Positions 25,500 to 34,194 are shown, numbered from the stretch's first letter. The stretch is 64,000 nt of DNA from Nocardioides kongjuensis (GCF_013409625.1 NZ_JACCBF010000001.1:5149001-5213000), one strand, 5' to 3'. Notes: a model not told the origin generated them from the letters alone. Made by a program: numbers and translations.

Positions 25500-27008
25500 A
25501 TGGTCGTGCTCCCGGCCCGCCGCGCCCTCAAGGTCCTCGCGTACGTCGGGACCTGGCTGGTCCTGTCCGTGGCGATCGCGGGCGCGATCTTCCTGCACAG
25601 CGAGCGGACCGTCGAGATCGCCAGCCACGAGGCGCGCCTCAGTCCCAACTTCTCCGGTGAGGTCGTCGCGCGGCTCGGTCCGGTGCTGCCCGACCTGCGG
25701 ATGCCGTCGGGCTCGCGGATCGGCGTCGAGGTCGAGCTGGGCAAGACCGACGCGGCGACGCTCGAGGAGCTGACGTCGCGCTACGCCGCGATCGCCTCCC
25801 AGCCCGAGGGCCAGATCGACGTCGCCCAGCGCACGGTCGAGGCGATGGCGCTCGCCGCACTCGTGCAGGGTGCCGTGCTGGGCGGCGTGCCCCTGCTGGT
25901 GTGGGCCCTGGTCGGCCGGGCGCGCCGCCAGCAGCTGTACGCCGCCTTGCCGACCCGTCGCGGGCTCGCCGTGTCGGGGCTTGCTGTCGCGCTCACGGTC
26001 GCGGCCGTCGTCCCGTACGGCTGGGGGCGCACCGACCTGCCGGCCGAGCACTGGATCTCGCTGCACGACTTCCTCGGCCCCGAGGTGCCGCTGCCGGACG
26101 AGCTGGACGGCGTCCAGGTGATGACGGACGCGACCACCGCCCAGTCCCGGCGGCTGATCGAGAGCGGCATCAGCAGCTATGACGAGAGCCTGAAGTTCTA
26201 CTCGGAGGCCGCCGACGACGCGGCGATGCTCGACCTGCGCAAGCCCGAGGAGGGGGAGACCGTCGTCCTGCTCGTCTCCGACCGCCACGACAACGTCGGC
26301 ATGGACAAGGTGGCGCGCGCGATCGGCGAGGCGGGCGGCGCGACGGCGGTGCTCGACGCCGGCGACGACACCTCGACCGGCAGCCGCTGGGAGGCGTTCT
26401 CGCTCGACTCGCTCGCCGCCACGTTCAAGGACCTCGACGGCCGGTGGGCGGTCGCGGGCAACCACGACCACGGCGGCTTCGTGCGCAGCCACCTCGAGGA
26501 CCGCGGCTGGACCTACTTCGACGACGAGGTCATCGACGGCCCCGGCGGCTCGCGGATCCTCGGCGTCGACGACCCGCGCTCCAGCGGTCTCGGCGACTGG
26601 CGTGACCAGACCGGCCTGAGCTTCGGCGAGGTCGCCGACCTGCTGGCCGAGGCCGCCTGTGCCGCCGACGAGGACGGCGACCGGGTCAACACCCTCCTCG
26701 TCCACGACGCCAACATCGCCAAGCCGGCGCTGCAGCGCGGCTGCGTCGACCTCGTGGTCGGCGGGCACATCCACGTGCAGACCGGCCCCACCGCGGTCAC
26801 GGCCGAGGACGGCCGGGTGGGGTACACGTACACGCTCGGCACGACCGGCGGTGCGGCGTACGCCATCGCCATCGGCAGCAAGCTGCGTCGACCGGCCAGC
26901 ATCGGCCTGGTCACCTACCGCGACGGCCGGCCCGTCGGGATCCAGTCGATCACCCTGCAGCCCAACGGTCGCTACGACGTCGCGCCCTGGGCGCCGCTCA
27001 CCTACTGA
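25500..27008 (+). CDS. membrane-anchored metallophosphoesterase
   Basis: 502 residues. Three hydrophobic segments (about 9-30, 118-140, 155-175) precede a calcineurin-like phosphoesterase domain (about 255-495). Metal motifs run in order: LVSDRHDN, DAGDDT, VAGNHDHGG, LLVHDAN and GGHIHVQTG, so the two-metal centre looks complete. The domain is likely outside the membrane. Substrate unknown. The ATG is three bases past the rlmB stop, so it probably belongs to the cysS-rlmB operon. Confidence 0.87.
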   Translation: MVVLPARRALKVLAYVGTWLVLSVAIAGAIFLHSERTVEIASHEARLSPNFSGEVVARLGPVLPDLRMPSGSRIGVEVELGKTDAATLEELTSRYAAIASQPEGQIDVAQRTVEAMALAALVQGAVLGGVPLLVWALVGRARRQQLYAALPTRRGLAVSGLAVALTVAAVVPYGWGRTDLPAEHWISLHDFLGPEVPLPDELDGVQVMTDATTAQSRRLIESGISSYDESLKFYSEAADDAAMLDLRKPEEGETVVLLVSDRHDNVGMDKVARAIGEAGGATAVLDAGDDTSTGSRWEAFSLDSLAATFKDLDGRWAVAGNHDHGGFVRSHLEDRGWTYFDDEVIDGPGGSRILGVDDPRSSGLGDWRDQTGLSFGEVADLLAEAACAADEDGDRVNTLLVHDANIAKPALQRGCVDLVVGGHIHVQTGPTAVTAEDGRVGYTYTLGTTGGAAYAIAIGSKLRRPASIGLVTYRDGRPVGIQSITLQPNGRYDVAPWAPLTY

Positions 27009-27108
27009 GCATTTCCGATCCGAAGTTTGGTGATGGTTCGCCGGGGTAGGTGCGTGTCGTTTTGTTGTGGGTGGCTCGGGATCGCCCTGACTCGAAAGGG
27101 AATCTCGT

Positions 27109-27630
27109 ATGGGGAAGAGCCTGCTGCTCAAGCTCGGCAGTGCCGGCGTGGCCATCGTCGTGATGCTGGTGATCGTCGGCGTCAAGTACTTCGCGGCCGA
27201 GAAGGTCACGGAGAAGGTCGAGGAGGCCAAGGCGCCCAAGGTCGGTCAGTGCCTGATCATGACCGGGTCCAGCTTCGACGCCGACCACAAGGAGGTCGAC
27301 TGCGCCGACGCCGAGGCGGTCTACGAGGTCGTGAGCGACAAGGGCGGCTGCGACGACGCCGAGCTCAACTACACGATCTCGGTCGGCAGCGTCGACAGCG
27401 GCAACGTCGCGGACCTGTGCCTGGCCCTGAACGCCGCGAAGGGCGACTGCTTCGACCTGGGCGGCATGTCCACGCCGGCGACGAAGGTCGCCTGCACCGA
27501 GGGCGCGAGCAACACCTCGGTCGTCAAGGTCGTCTCCGTCGGCAAGGCCGGCGAGCAGTGCGCCAACGGCGCGCAGCCGCTGGAGGACAAGAAGGAGAAG
27601 ACGCTGGTCTGCCTCGGGCCGGCCGCCTGA
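27109..27630 (+). CDS. membrane-anchored Cys-rich protein, LppU-like
   Basis: 173 residues. One N-terminal hydrophobic helix (about 6-29), a short Lys/Glu-rich linker, then an outer domain with eight Cys residues that could form four disulfides (VGQCLI, VDCADAEAV, GGCDDAE, DLCLAL, GDCFDL, VACTEG, EQCANG, LVCLG). The pattern resembles LppU/SCO3897-type actinobacterial proteins of unknown role. AAAGGGA lies about six bases before the ATG. A strong hairpin follows at 27645-27682. Confidence 0.8.
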   Translation: MGKSLLLKLGSAGVAIVVMLVIVGVKYFAAEKVTEKVEEAKAPKVGQCLIMTGSSFDADHKEVDCADAEAVYEVVSDKGGCDDAELNYTISVGSVDSGNVADLCLALNAAKGDCFDLGGMSTPATKVACTEGASNTSVVKVVSVGKAGEQCANGAQPLEDKKEKTLVCLGPAA

Positions 27631-27644
27631 GTCGAGCACCGTGC

Positions 27645-27682
27645 GCGGAACGGTCGGGTCTCTCGGGGCCTGACCGTTCCGC
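27645..27682. terminator. hairpin after the Cys-rich protein gene
   Basis: GCGGAACGGTC (27645-27655) pairs perfectly with GACCGTTCCGC (27672-27682), 16-base loop, beginning 15 bases past the stop codon. There is no T-run, as is common for terminators in GC-rich actinobacteria. Confidence 0.6.
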
Positions 27683-27744
27683 GTCGTACCGGACGAATCG
27701 GTCGTGGACCGCGCTGCGGGGCGACCATTTCGTCCGGTACGACG
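27682..27744. repeat. 16-bp inverted repeat upstream of tRNA-Gln
   Basis: CGTCGTACCGGACGAA (27682-27697) and TTCGTCCGGTACGACG (27729-27744) are perfect reverse complements, 31 bases apart. The right arm ends 10 bases before a -10-like TAGGCT (27754-27759) for the tRNA, so it covers the -35 region. It adjoins the hairpin to its left by one shared base. It could be an operator, a cruciform or a remnant of a mobile repeat. Confidence 0.7.
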
Positions 27745-27769
27745 GCGCGGCCCTAGGCTGGGCCTGCTT

Positions 27770-27848
27770 TCCCCAGTTGGTCTGCCGGCAGGGCCCGCCT
27801 GACTTTGAATCAGGACAAGCGACGTAGGTTCGACTCCTACCTGGGGAG
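27770..27848 (+). tRNA. tRNA-Gln (anticodon TTG)
   Basis: Acceptor TCCCCAG (27770-27776) pairs with CTGGGGA (27841-27847), discriminator G. Anticodon stem CCTGA/TCAGG holds loop CTTTGAA with anticodon TTG at 27805-27807. T arm GTAGG/CCTAC holds TTCGACT. U1-A72 and G73 fit Gln identity. Oddities: the region between anticodon and T stems is nine bases, longer than the usual four or five, and the D stem (GGTC/GCCC) has one mismatch. CCA is not encoded. The DoxX gene ends two bases downstream on the other strand. Confidence 0.8.
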
Positions 27849-27849
27849 C

Positions 27850-28248
27850 TCAGTCATCCCGGTCGATCGCGACCTGGATCAGCCCGCCGATCATGGCGAG
27901 GTTCTTGAGCAGCTGGACCTGCTGCTGCTTGCGCGCGGCCGGGTCCTCGACCTTCCAGAACGCGTGACCGGCGAGGGTGGTCGGCACCATCGAGCCGATC
28001 AGTCCCAGCGCGGCGGTGCGCGGCAGGACGCCGGCCGCGATCGCCGCACCGCCGGCGGCCTGCGCCGCGCCGTTGGCGCGCACGACGAGGGTGTCGTCGT
28101 CGGGGATCGGTACGACGCCGCGCAGGGTCGCCAGCATCGGTCCCGCGGCGGCCACGCGGCCACCGGGGGAGCGCAGGGCGTCGACGCCGAGCAGGACGTA
28201 GGTGGTTCCGGTCAGCAGGCGGGCGAGCCGCCGGGCGGTCGTGCGCAT
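27850..28248 (-). CDS. DoxX-family membrane protein
   Basis: 132 residues with about four hydrophobic segments (LLTGTTYVLLGVDALRSP; GAAQAAGGAAIAAGVL; LGLIGSMVPTTLAG; NLAMIGGLIQVAID). The layout GxxxLLxGxxA then FWK and LKNLAMIGGLI is typical of DoxX. Family roles include redox and thiol stress defence, but no specific function can be claimed. The ATG is fixed by a leaderless -10 box. It ends two bases from the tRNA-Gln. Confidence 0.87.
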   Translation of the reverse strand: MRTTARRLARLLTGTTYVLLGVDALRSPGGRVAAAGPMLATLRGVVPIPDDDTLVVRANGAAQAAGGAAIAAGVLPRTAALGLIGSMVPTTLAGHAFWKVEDPAARKQQQVQLLKNLAMIGGLIQVAIDRDD

Positions 28249-28254
28249 GGTTCG

Positions 28255-28260
28255 AACCTA
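28255..28260 (-). promoter_or_regulatory. -10 box of the DoxX gene
   Basis: TAGGTT on the minus strand, six bases before ATG 28248. Confidence 0.6.
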
Positions 28261-28279
28261 CGCCCCCGGTGGGGGCGGC

Positions 28280-28459
28280 TCAGGCCGAGCGCGGCAGCGA
28301 CATCGCCCTTCCCTCGGGCGTGAGGTAGGCACCGTCGTCGAACAGGATGACGCCGTTGCAGAGCCGGCACCAGCCCTGCTCGCTGTGGTCGGCGGTCACG
28401 TGGGCGGTGCAGCAGTTGGGGTCCCCGGCGGCCGGGCACTCGGGTGAGTGGTCACACAT
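28280..28459 (-). CDS. small Cys-rich protein, DUF5999 type
   Basis: 59 residues beginning MCDHSPECPAAGDPNCC and containing EQGWCRLCNGVILFDDGAYL. The N-terminal CxH and HPEQGW-like core match the DUF5999 proteins I know from Streptomyces; six Cys and three His could bind a metal. AAAGGGAG seven bases before the ATG supports the start over the longer frame. Function unknown. Confidence 0.8.
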   Translation of the reverse strand: MCDHSPECPAAGDPNCCTAHVTADHSEQGWCRLCNGVILFDDGAYLTPEGRAMSLPRSA

Positions 28460-28579
28460 CGTCGTGCTCCCTTTCGATCGTTCACACTTTTCCATCTCTC
28501 GTGATACGCCTGATCGGCCGCAGATGCACGCTCTTTCGCCGAACTGTGGAAATCAGTCCAAGGACGTCGCGGGGAGTGG

Positions 28580-28601
28580 GGGGTGGGGAAAACCCCACCC
28601 C
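28580..28601. promoter_or_regulatory. GC hairpin upstream of the ABC-kinase operon
   Basis: GGGGTGGGG and CCCCACCCC flank a four-A loop: a perfect 9-bp stem inside the 247-bp gap between the DUF5999 gene and the ABC operon. It is about 45 bp upstream of a -10-like TAGCGT (28646-28651). It could end the facing transcript or be an operator. The rest of the gap shows no gene. Confidence 0.5.
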
Positions 28602-28706
28602 GGATCGGCAGGTCAGGCCCATCGAGCCGGGGGCGCGCGGTTCCTAGCGTCGGAGACACCAGATTCCGCACCCGGGGGACACCCGGGACACCGCTCAGGA
28701 GCAGCC

Positions 28707-29447
28707 ATGTCCGACACCGCACTCGAGGTCCGGGACCTCACTCGCACCTACGGCACCGGCGACAACACCGTCGCCGCGCTCGCCGGCATCGACCTCGCCT
28801 TCCGGCGGGGCACGTTCACCGCCGTGATGGGGCCCTCCGGCTCCGGCAAGTCCACCTTCCTGTCGTGCGCGGCGGGCCTCGACACCCCGACCGGCGGCCG
28901 GGTGCTGGTCGGCGGCACCGACGTGACCGACTGGGACGAGGAGCGTCGTACCCGGCTGCGCCGCGAGCGGATCGGGTTCGTCTTCCAGGGCTTCCACCTG
29001 CTGCCGTACCTCTCCGCCGCCCAGAACGTCGGCCTGCCCAGCCGCCTCGCCGGCAAGCGCGTGGACCGCGAGCGGGTGCGCTACCTGCTCGACCGGGTCG
29101 GGCTCGCCGACCGGGCGCACCACCTGCCCGGCAGCCTGTCGGGCGGCCAGCAGCAGCGGGTCGCGATCGCCCGGGCGCTGCTCACCTCGCCGGACGTGCT
29201 GCTCGCCGACGAGCCGACCGGCGCGCTCGACTCGACCACGGCGCGCCAGGTGCTCGGCGTGCTGCGCAGCAGCGTCACCGACCTCGGCCAGACCGTCGTG
29301 ATGGTGACGCACGACCCGGTCGCGGCGTCGTACGCCGACGAGGTGGTGTTCCTCGTCGACGGCCGGGTCGCGGGCCGGATGGCCCACCCGAGCGCCGATG
29401 CCGTCGCCGGCCAGATGGCCCACCTCGACGAGCTGGTGTCGGCATGA
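28707..29447 (+). CDS. ABC transporter ATP-binding protein (MacB/LolD type)
   Basis: 246 residues. Walker A GPSGSGKST, Q-loop FVFQGFHLLPYLSAAQN, signature LSGGQQQRVAIARALL, Walker B VLLADEPTGALD and H-loop MVTHDP are all intact. Type VII ABC systems of this kind move lipoproteins, peptides or antibiotics, or relay envelope stress to a kinase. CAGGAG precedes the ATG. First gene of four that all overlap by 4-16 bases with the permease, kinase and response regulator. Confidence 0.96.
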   Translation: MSDTALEVRDLTRTYGTGDNTVAALAGIDLAFRRGTFTAVMGPSGSGKSTFLSCAAGLDTPTGGRVLVGGTDVTDWDEERRTRLRRERIGFVFQGFHLLPYLSAAQNVGLPSRLAGKRVDRERVRYLLDRVGLADRAHHLPGSLSGGQQQRVAIARALLTSPDVLLADEPTGALDSTTARQVLGVLRSSVTDLGQTVVMVTHDPVAASYADEVVFLVDGRVAGRMAHPSADAVAGQMAHLDELVSA

Positions 29448-30781
29448 GCAGCGGGATGAACGCCCTCGCCCTGCGCAGCCTGCGCCACCGCCCCAAGGCA
29501 GCCGTCGCCACCTTCCTGGCGGTCCTGCTCGGCACGCTGCTCATCGGCTCCTTCGCGACCCTGGCGGAGTCCTCGGGCGCGGCCTTGGGCACCGACGCCG
29601 ACACCCTCGTCATCCTCGGCGCCGTGGTCGGCGGCTGGGGTGCGGTGATTGTGCTCTTCTCGGTCGCCTCGACCGTGGGCATCACCACCACGCAGCGCGC
29701 CACGGAGATCGGCCTGCTGCGCACCATCGGCGCGACGCCCCGCCAGGCCCGGCGGCTGATCGCCCGCGAGACCGGCGCGATCGCCGTCGCCGCAGCCGTC
29801 GCCGGCGCCCTCCTCGCCTCCGTCGCCGGACGCGCACTCCTCGCGATGATCCGCTCCGGCGGGCTGGTCTCCGAGCGCACGACGTACGACGCCGGGCCGG
29901 CCTCGGTCGGCGGCGCCGCGCTCCTCGTCCTCCTCGTCTCCGCCGTCGCCGCGGCCGTGGCCGCGCGCCGCGCGACCCGTGGACCGGCCGGTGTGGTGGC
30001 CCGCGAGAGCGCCGGGGAGCAGGGCCGGATGCGCTGGTGGCGAGTGCTGGTCGCGCTGCTGCTCATCGGGTACGGCATCGCGATGGCCGTCATCACGATC
30101 ACCGTGACCGCCCACGACGCCGACCCGTACGCCGCGATGTCGACCAGCGGCTCCAGTTCGATCCTCGTCGGGGTCGGCCTGGCCGTCCTCGCGCCGGTCC
30201 TGCTGCGCTGGGGCGCGGGCCCGGTCCGGCTGCTGGCCGGGGCCTCCGCGACGGCCCACCTGGCGTCGTACAACACCGCCCGCCGGGCGCACCTGCTCGC
30301 CGGCGTGCTCGCTCCCGTCATCGTGCTGACCTCGGCCGCCGTGGGCACCCTGATGCTCGTCGACATCGACCGGCGCACGCTGCCGGGCGGCAATGCCGAC
30401 AGCGACACGATCAACCTGCTCAACAACGTGGTCGTCGGGATGGTGTCGCTGTTCGCGGCGATCATGGTGGTCAACGCGTTCATGGCGACCATCGCGCACC
30501 GTCGCGAGGAGCTGCACCGGCTGCGGATGCTCGGCGCCACGCCCCGCCAGGTGCGCGGCTCCGTGGTCGCCGAGGCGGGTGTCGTCGCCGCTGTCGGCGT
30601 CGTGCTCGGCACCGTCGCCGCCCTCACGACCGTCGTCCCGTTCGCGGTGGCCCGGCACGAGGGCGTGGTCCCGGACGGCGGCCTGTGGCTGGCGCCCGTG
30701 GTGGTCGCCGCCGTCGTCGCACTGACCCTGGGCTCGGCACGCGGTGCGGTCCGGGGCACGGCCCGGAGCGCGGTCCGATGA
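29444..30781 (+). CDS. FtsX/MacB-like ABC permease
   Basis: 445 residues. Two FtsX-type blocks separated by extra helices: block 1 has ATEIGLLRTIGATPRQARRL, block 2 has REELHRLRMLGATPRQVRGS, the coupling motif repeated in each half. About eight to ten hydrophobic segments are visible; there is no large outer domain, so it resembles bacterial peptide-sensing or lipid permeases more than MacB. The ATG overlaps the ATPase stop by four bases. Confidence 0.92.
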   Translation: MSSGMNALALRSLRHRPKAAVATFLAVLLGTLLIGSFATLAESSGAALGTDADTLVILGAVVGGWGAVIVLFSVASTVGITTTQRATEIGLLRTIGATPRQARRLIARETGAIAVAAAVAGALLASVAGRALLAMIRSGGLVSERTTYDAGPASVGGAALLVLLVSAVAAAVAARRATRGPAGVVARESAGEQGRMRWWRVLVALLLIGYGIAMAVITITVTAHDADPYAAMSTSGSSSILVGVGLAVLAPVLLRWGAGPVRLLAGASATAHLASYNTARRAHLLAGVLAPVIVLTSAAVGTLMLVDIDRRTLPGGNADSDTINLLNNVVVGMVSLFAAIMVVNAFMATIAHRREELHRLRMLGATPRQVRGSVVAEAGVVAAVGVVLGTVAALTTVVPFAVARHEGVVPDGGLWLAPVVVAAVVALTLGSARGAVRGTARSAVR

Positions 30782-31989
30782 CAGACTGGCCTGCGATGGA
30801 CGCCACGGTGACGGTCGACGCACTGGCGGAGCGGCTCCGGCTCACCCTGCTCTCCGCCGGGTACGCCGCGTCCTTCGTCCCGTCGCTCCTGCTCGCGATC
30901 CTCACGCTGCTCTGCCTGCCGCTCGGGTTGGCCGGCGTCGGCTTCGTGCTGGCGCTGGCCGTGGTCCCGGCGACCGCTGCCCTGACCGCGGCGCACCGCC
31001 GGGTCAGCGGCCGGCTGCTGGGGGAGGGCATCGCGGCGTCGTACGCACCGGACCGTGGCGTCGCCCTGGTCCGTCCGGCGTACTGGCTGCGTGACCCGGC
31101 CCGCTGGCGGGACTTCGGGTTCCTGTGCTTCTCCGCGACCGGGGGCTTCGTCCTCTCGGTGCTGCCGCCGCTGCTGCTGACCACGCCGGTCTCCTGGCTG
31201 ATCCTGGCGTTCACCGCGGGTGACTGGGCCTGGGTGCTGCTCCTCGTCTTCAGCGGGCCGCTGCTGCTGGCCTGGTGGGTCACCGTGGAGCCGCTGGCCA
31301 GCGCCCGCGCCCGTGCCGAGCGCGCCATCCTCGGCCACGACCGGGTCGCCGAGCTGGAGGAGCGGGTCGGGCAGGTCGAGGAGTCGCGCGCCGAGACGCT
31401 GGACCACTCCGCCGCCGAGGTGCGCCGCATCGAGCGCGACCTCCACGACGGGGCCCAGGCCAGGATCGCCTCGGTCGGGATGAGCGTCGGGCTCGCCGAG
31501 AAGCTGCTCCAGACCGACCCCGAGGCCGCTGCCGCGCTGCTGCGCGAGGCGCGGGAGACGACGATGGACGCGCTCGACGACCTGCGCTCCGTGGTCCGCG
31601 GCATCCACCCGCCCGTCCTCGCCGACCGCGGCCTGGCCGGCGCGATCGAGGCGCTGGCGGTCGCGGTGCCCGTGCCCGTCGCGGTCTCGGTGGCGGTGCC
31701 GCGGCTCCCCGCGCCGGTCGAGTCGGCCGCCTACTTCGCCCTCGCCGAGTGCCTGGCCAACACGGTCAAGCACGCGGCGGCGACCCGGGCGTGGGTGAGC
31801 GGGACGTACGACGGCGGCCGGCTGCGCCTCGTCGCCGGCGACGACGGGCGTGGGGGAGCGGACAGCGGCGGGTCCGGGCTGGCGGGGGTCGCGCGCCGGC
31901 TCGCCGCCTTCGACGGCATGCTGGCGGTCGACAGCCCCGCGGGTGGACCGACCACGGTCCGGATGGAGGTGTCGTGCCTGCCCCTCTGA
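30778..31989 (+). CDS. NarL-type sensor histidine kinase
   Basis: 403 residues. Two pairs of hydrophobic segments (about 20-70 and 115-170), a coiled linker, HisKA_3 with RRIERDLHDGAQARIASVGM (phospho-His) and HATPase_c with ALAECLANTVKHAAA and a final GSGLAGVARRL. No extracellular sensor domain is evident, so it may read the state of the adjoining ABC permease. Overlaps the permease gene by ATGA and the regulator gene by 16 bases. Confidence 0.93.
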   Translation: MTDWPAMDATVTVDALAERLRLTLLSAGYAASFVPSLLLAILTLLCLPLGLAGVGFVLALAVVPATAALTAAHRRVSGRLLGEGIAASYAPDRGVALVRPAYWLRDPARWRDFGFLCFSATGGFVLSVLPPLLLTTPVSWLILAFTAGDWAWVLLLVFSGPLLLAWWVTVEPLASARARAERAILGHDRVAELEERVGQVEESRAETLDHSAAEVRRIERDLHDGAQARIASVGMSVGLAEKLLQTDPEAAAALLREARETTMDALDDLRSVVRGIHPPVLADRGLAGAIEALAVAVPVPVAVSVAVPRLPAPVESAAYFALAECLANTVKHAAATRAWVSGTYDGGRLRLVAGDDGRGGADSGGSGLAGVARRLAAFDGMLAVDSPAGGPTTVRMEVSCLPL

Positions 31990-32627
31990 GAGCAGTCCTC
32001 GCCGAGGACCAGGCGCTGCTGCGCGTGGGCCTCACCCGGATCCTCGAGTCCGGCGGGATCTCCGTCGTCGAGGCCGTCGACGACGCGCCCTCGCTGGCCC
32101 GGGCGCTGACCCGTGACGACATCGACATCGCGGTGGTCGACGTACGCCTCCCGCCGACGCACACCACCGAGGGGCTCGAGGCGGCGACGGCGGTGCGGGC
32201 CACGCGGCTGGCGTTCCCGGTGCTGGTGCTCAGCCAGTGGGTCGAGCCGCTCTACGCACGCGACCTGCTGGCCGGGGGAGAGGGGGCGATCGGGTACCTG
32301 CTCAAGGACCGGGTCGCCGACGTCGACGGATTCCTCGCCGCCGTCCACCAGGTGGCAGGTGGCGGCACGGTGCTCGACCCGGAGGTGGTCGCGGCGCTGG
32401 TGTCAGCCCGGTCGCGACCGCTGGACCGGCTCACCGACCGTGAGCGCGAGGTGCTCACCCTGATGGCCGAGGGCCGCTCCAACGCGGCCGTCGCGGCCCG
32501 GCTCGTGGTCACCGAGAAGGCCGTCGGCAAGCACATCAACAACATCTTCACCAAGCTCGACCTGCCCCAGGCCGCCGACGACAACCGGCGGGTGCTGGCG
32601 GTGCTGGCCTGGCTGGACGGGCGATGA
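31974..32627 (+). CDS. NarL/FixJ-family response regulator
   Basis: 217 residues. Receiver domain about 1-125 (VLAEDQALLRVGLTRILESG; acceptor Asp in AVVDVRLPPTHTTEG; Lys in YLLKDRV) and a LuxR helix-turn-helix about 150-215 (LTDREREVLTLMAEGRSNAA, VTEKAVGKHINNIFTKLDLP). The GTG at 31974 has GGAGG upstream, inside the kinase gene. A probable target is its own operon promoter at about 28.6 kb. Confidence 0.93.
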   Translation: MPAPLRAVLAEDQALLRVGLTRILESGGISVVEAVDDAPSLARALTRDDIDIAVVDVRLPPTHTTEGLEAATAVRATRLAFPVLVLSQWVEPLYARDLLAGGEGAIGYLLKDRVADVDGFLAAVHQVAGGGTVLDPEVVAALVSARSRPLDRLTDREREVLTLMAEGRSNAAVAARLVVTEKAVGKHINNIFTKLDLPQAADDNRRVLAVLAWLDGR

Positions 32628-32648
32628 TGCCCGTCGATCACCCTCATC

Positions 32649-32654
32649 TAGGGT
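32649..32654 (+). promoter_or_regulatory. -10 box of glmU
   Basis: TAGGGT, six bases before GTG 32661. Confidence 0.6.
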
Positions 32655-32660
32655 GGCCGC

Positions 32661-34160
32661 GTGAGCGACCTGACCGTGATCGTCCTCGCCGCCGGCGGCG
32701 GCACCCGCATGAAGTCGAAGACGCCGAAGGTCCTGCACCGCATCGGCGGGCGCACCATGATCGGCCACGTCCTGACGGCCGTCGCGGCCCTCGAGCCGGC
32801 CCGCCTGGTCACCGTCGTCGGCCACCAGCGCGAGCTGGTCGCTCCGCACGTCAGCGAGCGGTACCCCGACGCCGTGCTGGCGGTCCAGGAGGAGCAGCTC
32901 GGGACCGGGCACGCCGTACGGGTGGCGCTGGATGCGCTCGCCGACGCGCCGACGGAGGGCGTCGTCCTGGTCGCCAACGGTGACACCCCGCTCCTCGAGA
33001 CGCAGACCCTGCGCGCGTTCGCCGAGGCTCACCGCGCCGCGGACGCAGCGGTCAGCATCCTGAGCGGGATCGTCGCGAACCCGTTCGGCTACGGCCGGAT
33101 CGTGCGCGACGACGCCGGCGCCGTGCAGGCGATCGTCGAGGAGAAGGACGCCACCGACGCCCAGCGCGCCATCACCGAGATCAACTCCGGGATCCTCGCC
33201 TTCGACGCGGCCTACCTCGCCGACGTCATCGGCCGGATCGGCAACGACAACGCCAAGGGCGAGTACTACCTCACCGACGCGATCGGGCTGGCCCGTGATG
33301 CCGGCCTGGTCGTCGCCGCCCACGCGATCGAGGACGCGCAGCAGACCGAGGGCGCCAACGACCGCGCCCAGCTCGCCGTCCTCGGCCGCGAGCTCAACCG
33401 TCGCATCGTGACCCGCTGGATGGAGGACGGCGTCACCGTCATGGACCCGGCGACCACCTGGATCGACGCCGACGTGGTCCTCGCCCCCGACGTCACGATC
33501 CTCCCCGGGACCCAGCTCCTCGGCGCGACCGTCGTCGCCGAGGACGCCGTGGTCGGGCCGGACACGACCCTCGAGGACTGCGAGATCGGCACCGGCGCGC
33601 GCGTCGTACGGACCCACGGGCAGCTCGCCGTCATCGGCGCCGGCGCGTCCGTCGGACCGTTCGCGTACCTGCGCCCCGGCACCCTGCTCGGCGCCGACGG
33701 CAAGATCGGCACCTTCGTCGAGACCAAGAACGCCCAGATCGCCGACGGCGCCAAGGTCCCGCACCTGTCCTACGTCGGCGACGCCGAGATCGGCGAGGGC
33801 ACCAACATCGGCGCCGGCACGATCTTCGCCAACTACGACGGTGTCAACAAGCACCGCACGGTCGTCGGCAAGCAGGCGAAGACCGGCTCCAACAACACCT
33901 TCGTCGCCCCCGTCGTGATCGGCGACGGCGCCTCGACCGGCGGCGGGACCGTCGTACGCCGCAACGTGCCGGCCGGCGCGCTCGCCGTCAGCGCCTCGCC
34001 CCAGCGCAACCTCGAGGGGTGGGTGGCCTCGCACCGGGCCGGCACCGCGCAGGCGGCCGCGGCGGAGGCTGCTGGGGCTGCTGTGGCGGGCGCCACGGGT
34101 GAACAGTCCGAAAACGGACCCGGACTTGGGGACGACCCCGCCGAGCGGGCAGAATCCTAG
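32661..34160 (+). CDS. glmU: bifunctional UDP-GlcNAc pyrophosphorylase / GlcN-1-P acetyltransferase
   Basis: 499 residues. Uridylyltransferase domain about 1-235 (VIVLAAGGGTRMKSKTPKVL, NGDTPLL, FGYGRIVRD) and a left-handed beta-helix acetyltransferase about 250-460 (hexapeptide repeats; VETKNAQIADGAKVPHLSY, NYDGVNKHRT). The last 40 residues are an Ala/Glu tail as in other actinobacterial GlmU. It makes UDP-GlcNAc for peptidoglycan. Leaderless GTG. Followed by prs 34 bases on, a conserved order. Confidence 0.97.
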   Translation: MSDLTVIVLAAGGGTRMKSKTPKVLHRIGGRTMIGHVLTAVAALEPARLVTVVGHQRELVAPHVSERYPDAVLAVQEEQLGTGHAVRVALDALADAPTEGVVLVANGDTPLLETQTLRAFAEAHRAADAAVSILSGIVANPFGYGRIVRDDAGAVQAIVEEKDATDAQRAITEINSGILAFDAAYLADVIGRIGNDNAKGEYYLTDAIGLARDAGLVVAAHAIEDAQQTEGANDRAQLAVLGRELNRRIVTRWMEDGVTVMDPATTWIDADVVLAPDVTILPGTQLLGATVVAEDAVVGPDTTLEDCEIGTGARVVRTHGQLAVIGAGASVGPFAYLRPGTLLGADGKIGTFVETKNAQIADGAKVPHLSYVGDAEIGEGTNIGAGTIFANYDGVNKHRTVVGKQAKTGSNNTFVAPVVIGDGASTGGGTVVRRNVPAGALAVSASPQRNLEGWVASHRAGTAQAAAAEAAGAAVAGATGEQSENGPGLGDDPAERAES

Positions 34161-34194
34161 GTACCACCTTCGCCGACCAGGGGGAGTCACGCGC

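Noticed and set aside
28571..28588. G-quadruplex in the G-run before the ABC operon
   Set aside because: Only three clear G-tracts of three or more; the perfect hairpin explains the sequence better.
34099..34194. Earlier start for prs
   Set aside because: Would overlap the glmU end and lacks a ribosome site; GTG 34195 has one and gives the standard length.
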